Below, piece by piece: positions 1 to 8,994 of a DNA stretch of 64,000 nucleotides. The stretch spans positions 62,001 through 126,000 of the forward strand of contig JACKHG010000004.1 of the NCBI GenBank assembly GCA_020639115.1. Reading direction: 5' to 3'. The position numbers and the translations under genes were made by a program. The notes under the pieces are model-generated. The model was not told the origin of the DNA, ran no database searches, and saw nothing but the letters and a program-made list of their open reading frames with translations. This DNA comes from Phycisphaerales bacterium. Lineage in GTDB: Bacteria; Planctomycetota; Phycisphaerae; UBA1845. Position 1 is the stretch's first letter; the number at the start of each line of letters is the position of its first letter.

Positions 1-129
1 TAAGCGGGAACAACTCGGTGGGCGGCCCGAACCGCACTCGGTTAATTGTATCGCGTTTCGCGAACCAAGCCAGTGGGACGACCGAGCTTGGTGCTGATTG
101 CGAATCACCAAGATCGCGACAAGCCGACC

Positions 130-1299
130 TCAGTACAGCGCCCGTTCGCCGGTGACGGCTTCCCCGACCACCAGGGTGTGGATGTCGTGCGTACCCTCGT
201 AGGTGTAGACGCTCTCGAGGTTGCACAGGTGGCGGCTGCACTGGTAGTCGTCGATGATGCCGGCTGCACCGAGGATCTCGCGGGCAAGGCGGGCGCACTT
301 CAGGGCCACGGATACGTTGTTCAGCTTGCCCATGGAGACGTGGTAGTGCTTCGCTTTGCCGGACTCCTTGAGCCGGCCGAGGCGGAAAGCGAGTAGCTGG
401 GCCTTGGTGATCTCCGTAATCATCCAGACGAGCTTCTGCTGCACGAGCTGGAATCGCGCGATCGGGCGGTCGAACTGCCGCCGCTCGCGGGCGTAGCGCA
501 GGGCCTCGTCGTAACAGGCCGACGCCGCCCCCACCGCACCCCAGACGATGCTGTAGCGGGCCTGGTTGAGGCACTCGAGCGCGGCGCGCAAGCCGATCTC
601 GGAGCCGGGCAACAGGTTCTCCAGCGGCACGCGCACGTCCTCGAAGACCAGCTCCGACGTGACCGATGCGCGCAGCGAGAACTTGTTGTGAATCTGCGGC
701 GCGGAAAAGCCGCGCATGCCCTTCTCCACCAGAAAGCCGCGGACCGCACCGTCGAGCTTTGCCCACACGATCGCGACGTCCGCGATCGAGCCGTTGGTGA
801 TCCACATTTTGGCGCCGTTCAGCACGTAGTCGCCGCCGTCGCGCCGCGCCGTTGTCTTCATGCTGCCGGGATCGGAGCCGCTCTCCGCCTCGGTGAGGCC
901 AAAGCACCCGACCTTCTCGCCGCGGGCCATCGCGGGCAGCCAACGCTCCTTCTGCTCCTCCGTACCAAAAGTGTGGATCGGCCACATGCACAGGCTGCTC
1001 TGCACCGAAACGAAGCTGCGCACCCCGCTGTCGCCCCGCTCGAGTTCCTGGTTGATCAGGCCGTAGGCGATCGCACCGAGGTCGGCACAGCCATGCCCCT
1101 CGAGGTTCGCCCCGAACATCCCCAGCCGCCCCATCTCGGGCACGATGTCCAGGGGAAACGTGCCCGCGCGGGCGTGCTGGGCGATGCCGGGCATGACGCG
1201 GTCATCCACGAAGCGGCGCACGGTCTGGCGGATGAGGCGCTGGTCGTCGTCGAAGAGCTCGTCGAGCGCGAAGAAGTCGGGTTGGGTGTAGTGGGTCAT
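130..1299 (-). CDS. gcdH: Acyl-CoA dehydrogenase, glutaryl-CoA dehydrogenase type
   Basis: A 389-residue flavoprotein with the complete acyl-CoA dehydrogenase fold. Glutaryl-CoA dehydrogenases oxidatively decarboxylate glutaryl-CoA to crotonyl-CoA in cytosolic lysine, tryptophan and aromatic catabolism. Visible family signatures are the helical N-terminal domain, the RSFVSVQSSL segment that includes the substrate-binding Arg, the FGLTEAESGSDP flavin-contact motif, and near the C-terminus YEGTHDIH, whose Glu368 is the expected catalytic base. Length is typical. The ATG start is followed directly by the expected N-terminal helix (DELFDDDQRLIRQTVRRF). The gene is on the same strand as the KynB-like gene 71 bp upstream, and both could serve tryptophan or kynurenine breakdown, which is inference. 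Substrate specificity cannot be proved by eye; another short-chain acyl-CoA dehydrogenase is the alternative. Confidence 0.9.
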   Translation of the reverse strand: MTHYTQPDFFALDELFDDDQRLIRQTVRRFVDDRVMPGIAQHARAGTFPLDIVPEMGRLGMFGANLEGHGCADLGAIAYGLINQELERGDSGVRSFVSVQSSLCMWPIHTFGTEEQKERWLPAMARGEKVGCFGLTEAESGSDPGSMKTTARRDGGDYVLNGAKMWITNGSIADVAIVWAKLDGAVRGFLVEKGMRGFSAPQIHNKFSLRASVTSELVFEDVRVPLENLLPGSEIGLRAALECLNQARYSIVWGAVGAASACYDEALRYARERRQFDRPIARFQLVQQKLVWMITEITKAQLLAFRLGRLKESGKAKHYHVSMGKLNNVSVALKCARLAREILGAAGIIDDYQCSRHLCNLESVYTYEGTHDIHTLVVGEAVTGERALY

Positions 1300-1320
1300 G
1301 GAGGGGATTATAGCGGAAGG

Positions 1321-1360
1321 GATTGAGGGATTAAGGGATTGAGGGATTGAGGGATTGAGG
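1321..1360. repeat. 8-bp minisatellite, five units (GATTGAGG)
   Basis: Five exactly abutting 8-mers lie in the short gap between two minus-strand genes. Four are GATTGAGG and the second is GATTAAGG. The reverse complement is CCTCAATC. The tract sits 11 bp from the stop codon of the KynB-like gene. Function is unknown. Similar short intergenic minisatellites occur near 40.9 and 41.3 kb. Confidence 0.9.
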
Positions 1361-1370
1361 GCCGGGGGGT

Positions 1371-2015
1371 TCAGGGGCGGGTGGGCAGTGTGCGGAGGAC
1401 GGCGCGGACGGGGCTGCCGTCACAGTCCACGAGGCGCAGGGGCAGGGCGATCAGTTCGTATTCGCCGGGCGGCACGTCGGAGAGCATGAGGCCTTCGAGG
1501 ATGTGGATGTCGGTTCGCAGGCAGGCGTGGTGCGCGGGCAGCCCCTCGGTGTTGAAGGCGTCCACGCTGGGCGTGTCGACGCCGACGAGGATGACCCCGG
1601 CGGCCTGCAGGTGATCGATCAGTTCCGGAGTGAGGCCGGCGTAGTCCTCGGTGAAGCGGGTGGGATCGGGATAGGTACCGGTCGCGAGGAGGACGCGCGG
1701 AGCGGTGATGGGGGCGGGCACATCCGCCGGCGTGAGCAGTTGCCGCGGATGGGCGGCGACGCGCACGACCTGACAGCGGCCCAGGTAGCGGTCGAGGTCG
1801 CAGGCATCCATCCCCGGAGCATCCTGGCTGTAATGGCGGGGTGCGTCGGCGTGCGCGCCGAGATGGACGGTGGCGTGGAGGGCGGAGAGGTTGACGGGGT
1901 CGCCGCGGTCGATGCGGCAGATGATCTCGCGAGTGGGCGGGGTATCGCCGGGATAGACGGCAAGGGCCTCGGAGATCGGTGGGGAAATGTCGTAAAGAGC
2001 CGCCTGCGTGGGCAT
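1371..2015 (-). CDS. kynB: KynB-type cyclase / kynurenine formamidase family protein
   Basis: A 214-residue protein of the bacterial KynB/cyclase (PF04199-type) metal-dependent hydrolase family. The best-known members hydrolyse N-formylkynurenine to kynurenine and formate in the cytosol. The family metal-binding motif HxGxHxDxPxH is intact as HLGAHADAPRHY (His51, His55, Asp57, His61). The N-terminal DISPPI and internal YPGDTPP, the usual 'DIS..l...PGD' opening, are also present, as is the later GVDTPSVD segment. Length matches the family. The start ATG directly precedes the conserved DISPPIS strand. It lies upstream of and co-oriented with the glutaryl-CoA dehydrogenase-like gene. Other family members act on cyclic amides or isatin, so the exact substrate is uncertain. 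Confidence 0.85.
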   Translation of the reverse strand: MPTQAALYDISPPISEALAVYPGDTPPTREIICRIDRGDPVNLSALHATVHLGAHADAPRHYSQDAPGMDACDLDRYLGRCQVVRVAAHPRQLLTPADVPAPITAPRVLLATGTYPDPTRFTEDYAGLTPELIDHLQAAGVILVGVDTPSVDAFNTEGLPAHHACLRTDIHILEGLMLSDVPPGEYELIALPLRLVDCDGSPVRAVLRTLPTRP

Positions 2016-2307
2016 GGGTCACCTCGATGGTTGTTGTGCGGGGCATTGTCGGGAGGAATCGGTGCGCGGTCAAAGGGGTGCAAATCGCGAAGTTACGACG
2101 GGAGCAGGGCTTGGGAGGTCCCTGGAGTGGACCTGGCGGCGGGTGTGAATTTCACCAATTGTGCGGTTCTGTCGTCGAGCGATCGATTCTTGGCGCGGCG
2201 CGCATTGAAAGAGTAGAATCGCGGTGTCGGATTTCCACTTCGTGGCGTGCCGGGCCCACGCATTTCCCACCCGGACGTCGCGCCGCCTGCCGCACTGGAG
2301 AATCAAC

Positions 2308-5300
2308 ATGTTCCTCGACCGGCTGACGCGTCTTTCCTGCATTGCAATCTCTGTCCTGGCCATCGCCGTCGCGTCCGCAGGTGCGGATGTTGTGGCCGAA
2401 CGGCTCGCGCCGGACGCATCCGCACCGGGCGTGGTCGAGACGATGGACATCGTGCTGGCCCGCGAAGCGGCGCAGCCGGCCGAAGCGCCGGCGCATGCCG
2501 TGAACCATCGCGGGGAGTGGGCGGTGCCGTCGCGCGGGGCGACGGGCACGGCGCATACCGGGGACAAGTACATCGTCAACAAATGGGGTGATCCCAGCAT
2601 GGGCATCCGCTTTCCGGCGGCGGTTGACGTCATGGGGGTCTTTATCGCCGGACAGGGCGGGCCGGAGGTATGGGCGCGCGGGGTGCGGGCGATCGGCTAT
2701 CGCGATGGCGCGGAAGTCGCGCGTACGGACTGGTTTGAGGATATCGGTACGCGCTTCCGGTGGATGGCGCTGGGGTTGCAGGGCATCGACCGCCTGGTGC
2801 TGGAGGCACAGCCGGCGGTCCGGGGCGCAGGGTGGTACAAGCTCGACGACCTGGTGTACCGCCCGGCGGGCGAGACGCCCGTCGTGCTGTCCTTCGAGGA
2901 TCTGCCCTATCGCGCGAAGCTGACCGGCGGCGCGTACGGCGGGCTCGTGTGGGAGGAGGGCGAAGGCGAATACGCCGCGGGCGAGGCCTTGCCGCCGCCG
3001 CGCGTGCCGCCGGGATACGGCGAAGACCGCGCCACGGCGGAGGACCCGTTCGCCGGCAGCCGCCTCGAGAGCGTGCCCCCCAGGCTGCTCTTCGACTTCC
3101 AGGGGGTGATCCGCGGTGATGCCGGGTCGTTTTCGTACCCGCCGGACACCTGCGGCGCTATCGGGCCGAACCACTTCTTGGAAATCGTCAACCGCAACTT
3201 CGCCGTCTACGACAAGGCGACCGGCCAAAACCTGATCAATGTGACGCTCAGCAACTTCCACCCGGGCTCGTCCGGGGATCCGCGCGTGCTCTTCGACCCG
3301 GACAGCAGGCGCTGGGTCACGCTGATCACGGACTTCGATGCGCGCATCTTCCTCGCCGTATCCCTGACCGACGATCCCACGGGCGCATGGTTCAAGACGG
3401 ATTTCATCGTATCGTCCGGCAGTGACACCGGGTGTTCGCCCGACTACCCAACGCTGGGCGTCAACAACTTGGGCATCTACACGTCCGCCTACATGGTGGG
3501 CTGCGGCGGCATGAGCATCTTCGCGATCGACAAGGCGCCGCTGATTGCGCCCGAGCCCGAACTGGGAACTGTGACAGCGTTCCGCGGGCTGCCGTTCGAA
3601 GGGGCGATTCAACCGGTCATCACCTACGGCGACCCCGGCGCGGAGTATTTTGTTTCCGCGCCATCCAGCGGGATCGTGCGCGTCCGACGGATCGTCGGGC
3701 CGGGCGATGCGCCGACGCTCGAGGGTCTTGGCAACATCTCGGTGGCGGCAAGCAGTGAGCCGGCGGATGTACCCGCGTTGGGCAGCGTCGTGCCTCTAGA
3801 CTCGGTGGGCAGTCGCCTGATGAACGCCGTGTACCGCGACGGGTCGATCTGGACCGCGCACACGATCGACTCCAGCGGCCGGGCGGGCTGCCGGTGGTAC
3901 GAACTTGACCCCGCCGCGATGACCGTGATCCAGCAGGGCACTGTCAGCGATCCGGTGTTGAACTACTTTTTTCCGTCCATCACGGTGAACGCGGTCGGAC
4001 ACGCCGTGATGGGCTTTTCCGGCGCGCACAGCGGCCAATACGCCGGCGCGTACTACACCGGCCGGCGCGCCGCGGATCCGCCCGGAACCATGGCTCCCCC
4101 GGTGCAATACCGCGCCGGCGCCGCACCGCAGAACAACATTGACGGCTTCGGGCGGAACCGCTGGGGCGACTACAGCCTCACCACGCTCGATCCGGCGGAT
4201 GACCTGACGATGTGGACGATCCAGGAGTACGCGCACGCCGAGGATATCTGGGGCACGCACATCGCCGAGATCAGCGTGGGCGACTGCAACCTCAACAACG
4301 TGGACGACGAAATCGACATCGCCGCCGGAACCAGCCGGGACTGCAACGACAACCTGTTGCCGGACGAGTGCGAGTCGACCGCCGACTGCCAGTCCAACGG
4401 CGTGCAGGACATCTGCGACATCGCCGCCGGCTCGAGCCTCGACTGCACGGGTAACGGTGTTCCCGACGAGTGCGAGCCCGACTGCAACGGCGACGGCATC
4501 GCCGATTCGTGCGACATCGCCGCGGGCACCAGCCTGGACTGCAACCGCAACGGCGTGCCCGATGAATGCGACCTGCACGACTGCTGCGACGACCTCCACG
4601 GCGCCGGCTGTTCGCTCAGCCCGATCGAGCAGTGCGTCTGCGCGGTCGATCCGTACTGCTGCGCCGTCGAGTGGGACCGGTTGTGCGCCCAGGCGGTTGA
4701 GCCGCTCGCGTGCGGCGTGTGCCCGATCTCGCTTGACTGCAACCTCGATACGATTCCGGACGAGTGCCAGGAGGACTGCAACGCGAACGGTGTGCCCGAC
4801 GACTGCGACATCGCGGCGGGTTCGAGCGCGGACTGCAACGACGACGACGTTCCCGACGAATGCCAGGGCGGATGCAACCAGAATGGCGTGCCGGATGCGT
4901 GCGACATACTTGCGGGCACGAGCGCCGATTGCGACCAGAACGGCGTACCGGACGAATGCGAGGGAGGCTGCAACAACAACGGCGTGCCGGACATTTGCGA
5001 CGTGGCCGCCGGTACCAGCGCGGACTGCAACGCCAACAACGTGCCCGACGAATGCGAGGGCGGATGCAACGCCAACGGGATCCCGGACGAGTGCGAGATC
5101 GCGACGGTGCACGACTGCTGCAGCACGCAGCACGGCCCCGGGTGCAACCGTCCGGAGATCGAAGCTTGCGTATGCGCCCACGACGCGTACTGCTGCAATG
5201 TCAACTGGGATCGGTCGTGCACGGCGCTCGTCGAGGACGGCACCTGCGGCGCCTGCCCGCTGGTCGAGGACTGCAACGCCAACGCCATCCCCGACGAGTG

Positions 5301-8300
5301 CGAGGTGGACAACGGCCAGAGCGCGGGCACGTGCTGCACGACCGGACACGGCGCGGGCTGCAGCGACCCGGAGGTCGAGGCCTGCGTCTGCGCGATCGAC
5401 AGCTTCTGTTGCGAGTTTGATTGGGACTCGATCTGCGTGGAGTGGGTGACACTGTTCGAATGCGGCAGTTGCGGCGGAGCACCCAGCAACGACTGCAACA
5501 CCAACGGCACGCCGGACGACTGCGAATCCTACGCGGACTGCAACGGCAACTCCGTACCCGACGAGTGCGATCCCGACTGCAACCGCAACGGGCATCCCGA
5601 CGATTGCGACCTGGCTGCGGGCACGAGCCTCGACAATGACGAGAACGGAACGCCCGACGAATGCCAGATCCTCCGCGTCAACGTCGCGGCGGAGGGAGCG
5701 CAAACGGGGCTCACCTGGGCAGACGCATTCACCGATCTGCAGGAGGCGCTGGCGGAGGCGGCGGAGACGGGCGTCGTGCAGGAAATCTGGATCGCCGCGG
5801 GAACGTACGTGCCCCGCGCGGCGGCGCTGGAGTCGGATCCGCGGTCAGCCACGTTCGAACTTGTGGCCGGTGTCGACGTGTACGGTGGATTCGCGGGCAC
5901 GGAGCAGGCCCGCGACGAACGCGACCCGGCGCTCAACCGGACGGTACTGAGCGGCGAGATCGGCGCCCCCTCCCTGATCACGGACAACGTCTACAACGTC
6001 GTCACGGGGCCGGCACTGACCGCCGACACGATCATCGACGGTCTCACGGTGACCGCAGGGTACGCCGTCGACATCGACGGCTGGGGTGCGGGCATGCTCT
6101 TCGAGTCGGGCAATCCCACCGTGCGCCGGTGCGCATTCGTCGGCAACCGGGCGGCGTGGGGCGGCGGGATGTTCGTGTTTTTCGGCAGCGGGCCGATCGA
6201 GGACTGCACGTTCACGGACAACATGGCGACCGAAGGCGGCGGCGGCGCGTACTTCGGGGCAAGCGATCTGACGCTGGAGGGTGCCGAATTCACCGGCAAC
6301 ACGTGCGCGGGATCGTTCTACGGCGGAGGCGGGCTGCTGGTCGAGTCCGACGCGCCGACCGTCTCCCGCTGCCGGTTTGCAGGCAACACGGCGTCGGTCG
6401 TCGGCGGCGGCATGTCCGTGTTCGACTCCAACCCGCTCATCATCGGCACCGAGTTTCGGGGCAACCGCGCCGACCTGCTGGGAGGCGGCGCATACTTCTA
6501 TAGCACGCAGGGCAGGGTCGTGAACTCGATCTTCGCCGGCAACCGAGCCATGGCGCACAACAACTCGGCGGGTGGTGGCATCGCATTATACGTATCGTCG
6601 TCGATCGTCATCGCCAACAGCACGCTGGTCGGAAACCGCACCGAGTACCGCTCGGGCGGAGTTTACTATAGTCCCGACAGCACCCTGAGCATGTCCAACT
6701 GCATACTCTGGGACAACGCGGACTTGGCGGATCCACCGCATTCCTTCGCGGCACAGATTCGCGAATCAGCCAGTGCGCTGACTCTCGAGTACTCCAACGT
6801 GGAGGGCTACGACCACCGTCCACAACCGGCAGACCCCCTGGGCGAAGGGATCATCGACGTCGTCCCCGGCTTTCTCGTCGGTCGCGGACCCGACGGAGCC
6901 TATGGTACGGACGACGACAATTTCCGGCTGGCTGCAGGGGCGCCATGCATCGACGCGGGAAACAGCGATTTCGATCTTGACCCCCAGACCGGCGGCCTCC
7001 AGTCGCTTCCGACGACCGATTTCGATGGCGCCGCACGGTTCGTGGACGATCCAGCCACGCCGGACACCGGCATGGGCGAACGGGCCCGCGTGGACCTCGG
7101 ACCCTTCGAGTACCAGCGCGATTGCAACAGCAACGGCGTGATCGACAGCGTGGAACTGGCCGCCGGCAGTCTGCCCGACTGCAACGCCAACGGGCAGGCC
7201 GACGCCTGCGACATCTCGGACGGGCTCGCACGCGACTGCGAGCCTGACGGCATACCCGACGGCTGCGCGATCCAGTCCGGAATGGTGCCGGACTGCGACG
7301 CTTCCGGCGTTCCGGACGACTGCGAGCTGGATGCCGGCACGGCCCCAGACTGTGACGCAAACGACACGCCCGACACGTGCGACTCGGCAGCGCTGGCGGA
7401 ACTCATCGAGGGTCCCGAAGATCAGTACGCCTGTCTCGGCGACGCGGCGATGCTGATGGTCGAAGCACCAGCGGCGACGGGATTCGCCTGGTATCGCGAC
7501 GGCATCGCATTGGTGGACGGCGGCAACGTGACCGGGTCCGCCACGGCGTCGCTGACGATTGACCCGGTAAGCGCGGCGGATGCCGGCGAATACCACTGCG
7601 TCATCGACTCCGGCTGCATATCCGCCGCCAGCGCGACGAGCACCCTGCAGGCCGTCGCGACGGACCCGGGACTGACCTTGCTCAGCGCTCCGCTGGTCAC
7701 GGGCTGCGCCGCGTCGGGAACGAGTGTGGTCGCCATCAACATCGCGATCGCCAACCCCACGCAGGTCACCATCCAATGGAGCAAGGATGGCGTGCCCTTG
7801 AGCGATGACGGGCGCATCGTTGGCGCCACGACGACCCGCCTGGAGATTCGCAACGCGACCGGCGCCGACAGCGGCGTGTACACGTGCACGCTCGCGTCGC
7901 CGTGCATCGACGCGGGCGACCCTCCAACCGTAAATGCCGAGGTTTCATTCTTCGACCCGATGTTCACGCTTCAGCCCGATGACGTTTGCGCCGAATATGG
8001 TGCATCCGCCAACTTCAGTGCTGAAGTGACGGGCCCGGTGCCGTTCCTGGTGCGCTGGTACGAGGGAAGCACACCGCTGACGGATGGCGGGCGATTCTCC
8101 GGAGTGTCGACGGATACCCTGACGCTCAGCAACGTGCAGGCGGGAGACGCCGGGCGAATGTTCCGCCTGCGGGCGGTCGTTCCGGACCCGCTCTGCTCGC
8201 TCTACAGCCACCCAGTGACTCTGTACGCTGCCGCGCCCGGCGCCTGCCCCGCCTGCCTCCATGGCGGTGACATGGATGACGACGGTGACTTCGATCTGTA

Positions 8301-8445
8301 CGACGCGCACGCGTTCATGCTGTGCTTCGGCGCCAATGAAGACCTGAACCCGGCGTGTGCCTGCGCCAACGTCGACTGGAGCAACCGCGTCGTGGACCTC
8401 GACGACTGGCGCGCACTCGAGATGCTGTTGAACGGGCCGGAGTAA
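2308..8445 (+). CDS. Giant secreted mosaic protein with Cys/Asp repeats, beta-helix, Ig-like and dockerin-like domains
   Basis: A 2045-residue exported protein. The chosen ATG has GGAG about 8 bp upstream and begins a clean signal peptide ending near ASAGADV. An earlier in-frame start at 2224 gives no leader. Domains in order: an N-terminal beta-rich part; a propeller-like region (about 272-650); Asn/Asp/Cys repeats of the type DCNxNGVPDECDIAAGT (about 660-1121) interrupted by three Cys-rich modules beginning CCxxxHGxGC; a parallel beta-helix-like region with repeated WGGGMFV/RCRFAGN strands (1123-1601); a second DCN repeat block (1605-1691); three Ig-like domains with WYRDG/WSKDG/WYEGS (1698-1978); and a terminal dockerin-like EF-hand pair (DMDDDGDFDLYD, then DWSNRVVDLDDW). 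Probable role: a large cell-surface or secreted adhesive or substrate-binding protein. No catalytic residues were recognised. Such mosaics are common in Phycisphaerae; the function is not known. Confidence 0.9.
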   Translation: MFLDRLTRLSCIAISVLAIAVASAGADVVAERLAPDASAPGVVETMDIVLAREAAQPAEAPAHAVNHRGEWAVPSRGATGTAHTGDKYIVNKWGDPSMGIRFPAAVDVMGVFIAGQGGPEVWARGVRAIGYRDGAEVARTDWFEDIGTRFRWMALGLQGIDRLVLEAQPAVRGAGWYKLDDLVYRPAGETPVVLSFEDLPYRAKLTGGAYGGLVWEEGEGEYAAGEALPPPRVPPGYGEDRATAEDPFAGSRLESVPPRLLFDFQGVIRGDAGSFSYPPDTCGAIGPNHFLEIVNRNFAVYDKATGQNLINVTLSNFHPGSSGDPRVLFDPDSRRWVTLITDFDARIFLAVSLTDDPTGAWFKTDFIVSSGSDTGCSPDYPTLGVNNLGIYTSAYMVGCGGMSIFAIDKAPLIAPEPELGTVTAFRGLPFEGAIQPVITYGDPGAEYFVSAPSSGIVRVRRIVGPGDAPTLEGLGNISVAASSEPADVPALGSVVPLDSVGSRLMNAVYRDGSIWTAHTIDSSGRAGCRWYELDPAAMTVIQQGTVSDPVLNYFFPSITVNAVGHAVMGFSGAHSGQYAGAYYTGRRAADPPGTMAPPVQYRAGAAPQNNIDGFGRNRWGDYSLTTLDPADDLTMWTIQEYAHAEDIWGTHIAEISVGDCNLNNVDDEIDIAAGTSRDCNDNLLPDECESTADCQSNGVQDICDIAAGSSLDCTGNGVPDECEPDCNGDGIADSCDIAAGTSLDCNRNGVPDECDLHDCCDDLHGAGCSLSPIEQCVCAVDPYCCAVEWDRLCAQAVEPLACGVCPISLDCNLDTIPDECQEDCNANGVPDDCDIAAGSSADCNDDDVPDECQGGCNQNGVPDACDILAGTSADCDQNGVPDECEGGCNNNGVPDICDVAAGTSADCNANNVPDECEGGCNANGIPDECEIATVHDCCSTQHGPGCNRPEIEACVCAHDAYCCNVNWDRSCTALVEDGTCGACPLVEDCNANAIPDECEVDNGQSAGTCCTTGHGAGCSDPEVEACVCAIDSFCCEFDWDSICVEWVTLFECGSCGGAPSNDCNTNGTPDDCESYADCNGNSVPDECDPDCNRNGHPDDCDLAAGTSLDNDENGTPDECQILRVNVAAEGAQTGLTWADAFTDLQEALAEAAETGVVQEIWIAAGTYVPRAAALESDPRSATFELVAGVDVYGGFAGTEQARDERDPALNRTVLSGEIGAPSLITDNVYNVVTGPALTADTIIDGLTVTAGYAVDIDGWGAGMLFESGNPTVRRCAFVGNRAAWGGGMFVFFGSGPIEDCTFTDNMATEGGGGAYFGASDLTLEGAEFTGNTCAGSFYGGGGLLVESDAPTVSRCRFAGNTASVVGGGMSVFDSNPLIIGTEFRGNRADLLGGGAYFYSTQGRVVNSIFAGNRAMAHNNSAGGGIALYVSSSIVIANSTLVGNRTEYRSGGVYYSPDSTLSMSNCILWDNADLADPPHSFAAQIRESASALTLEYSNVEGYDHRPQPADPLGEGIIDVVPGFLVGRGPDGAYGTDDDNFRLAAGAPCIDAGNSDFDLDPQTGGLQSLPTTDFDGAARFVDDPATPDTGMGERARVDLGPFEYQRDCNSNGVIDSVELAAGSLPDCNANGQADACDISDGLARDCEPDGIPDGCAIQSGMVPDCDASGVPDDCELDAGTAPDCDANDTPDTCDSAALAELIEGPEDQYACLGDAAMLMVEAPAATGFAWYRDGIALVDGGNVTGSATASLTIDPVSAADAGEYHCVIDSGCISAASATSTLQAVATDPGLTLLSAPLVTGCAASGTSVVAINIAIANPTQVTIQWSKDGVPLSDDGRIVGATTTRLEIRNATGADSGVYTCTLASPCIDAGDPPTVNAEVSFFDPMFTLQPDDVCAEYGASANFSAEVTGPVPFLVRWYEGSTPLTDGGRFSGVSTDTLTLSNVQAGDAGRMFRLRAVVPDPLCSLYSHPVTLYAAAPGACPACLHGGDMDDDGDFDLYDAHAFMLCFGANEDLNPACACANVDWSNRVVDLDDWRALEMLLNGPE

Positions 8446-8994
8446 ACTCCAGGCGCGCCACGCAGTGCCGTGAAGTGGCACTTCGCGGCGGCGGAGTAGG
8501 GCGAGAGCCGCGCCTGGCTTCAACTGCGGCTTGAGCGCCACGTCATTATCCACAGCGACGGTGCACCTTCTTCCAATCCGCAAGTCAAGTTGTGCGCTGC
8601 GCGGGTATACTATAGTTCCGGTGCGGCAGTCTTTTCGTCGCATCGCGGACGCACGTCTTCGCATCAGTCACGGTTCGTGGGCAAGGGTGATCCACGCACG
8701 GGGCGGTCGGCACACATACTGGATGCAGCGCGCGGGCGCAGTCATGCGCTTCGCGCGGATCACGTCTGCTCCGTGCGTTCTTGAATATCGCGCTGTCGCG
8801 GGGGTCGCGAACTCCGTCGAAGGGAGGGCCGCACATCGCCGAAAATTCACAATTCAAGTTCCTGCTCTGTCTACGAGGTCGAGACCTGCGCCAGGCGCGC
8901 GGTCCGCAACAGAGGTGCGCAATCCTGCGCCTGCCCAGCCGGCCTCGTGTGCCCTACAGCTTGATGGAATTGTTCAAGAGGAGGCATCAATACC
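8446..8994. other. Intergenic region with nested 3' stem-loop
   Basis: CCAGGCGCG at 8449-8457 pairs perfectly with CGCGCCTGG at 8509-8517. Inside this loop AGTGCC at 8464-8469 pairs with GGCACT at 8477-8482. The structure directly follows the stop codon of the upstream giant gene but has no T-tract, so it may protect the mRNA 3' end or act as a weak terminator. The remaining roughly 475 bp up to the next gene shows no convincing gene. A TATACT hexamer at 8606 has no matching -35 element. A good SD (AAGAGGAGG) lies just before the next start. Confidence 0.5.

Noticed and set aside
3796..5703. A 635-codon minus-strand open frame with Val/Ala-rich repeats
   Set aside because: It is the shadow of the DCN-repeat region of the giant plus-strand gene; there is no start signal or domain.
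8606..8611. TATACT as promoter for the gene at 8995
   Set aside because: No acceptable -35 hexamer lies 15-19 bp upstream and the leader would be nearly 400 nt.
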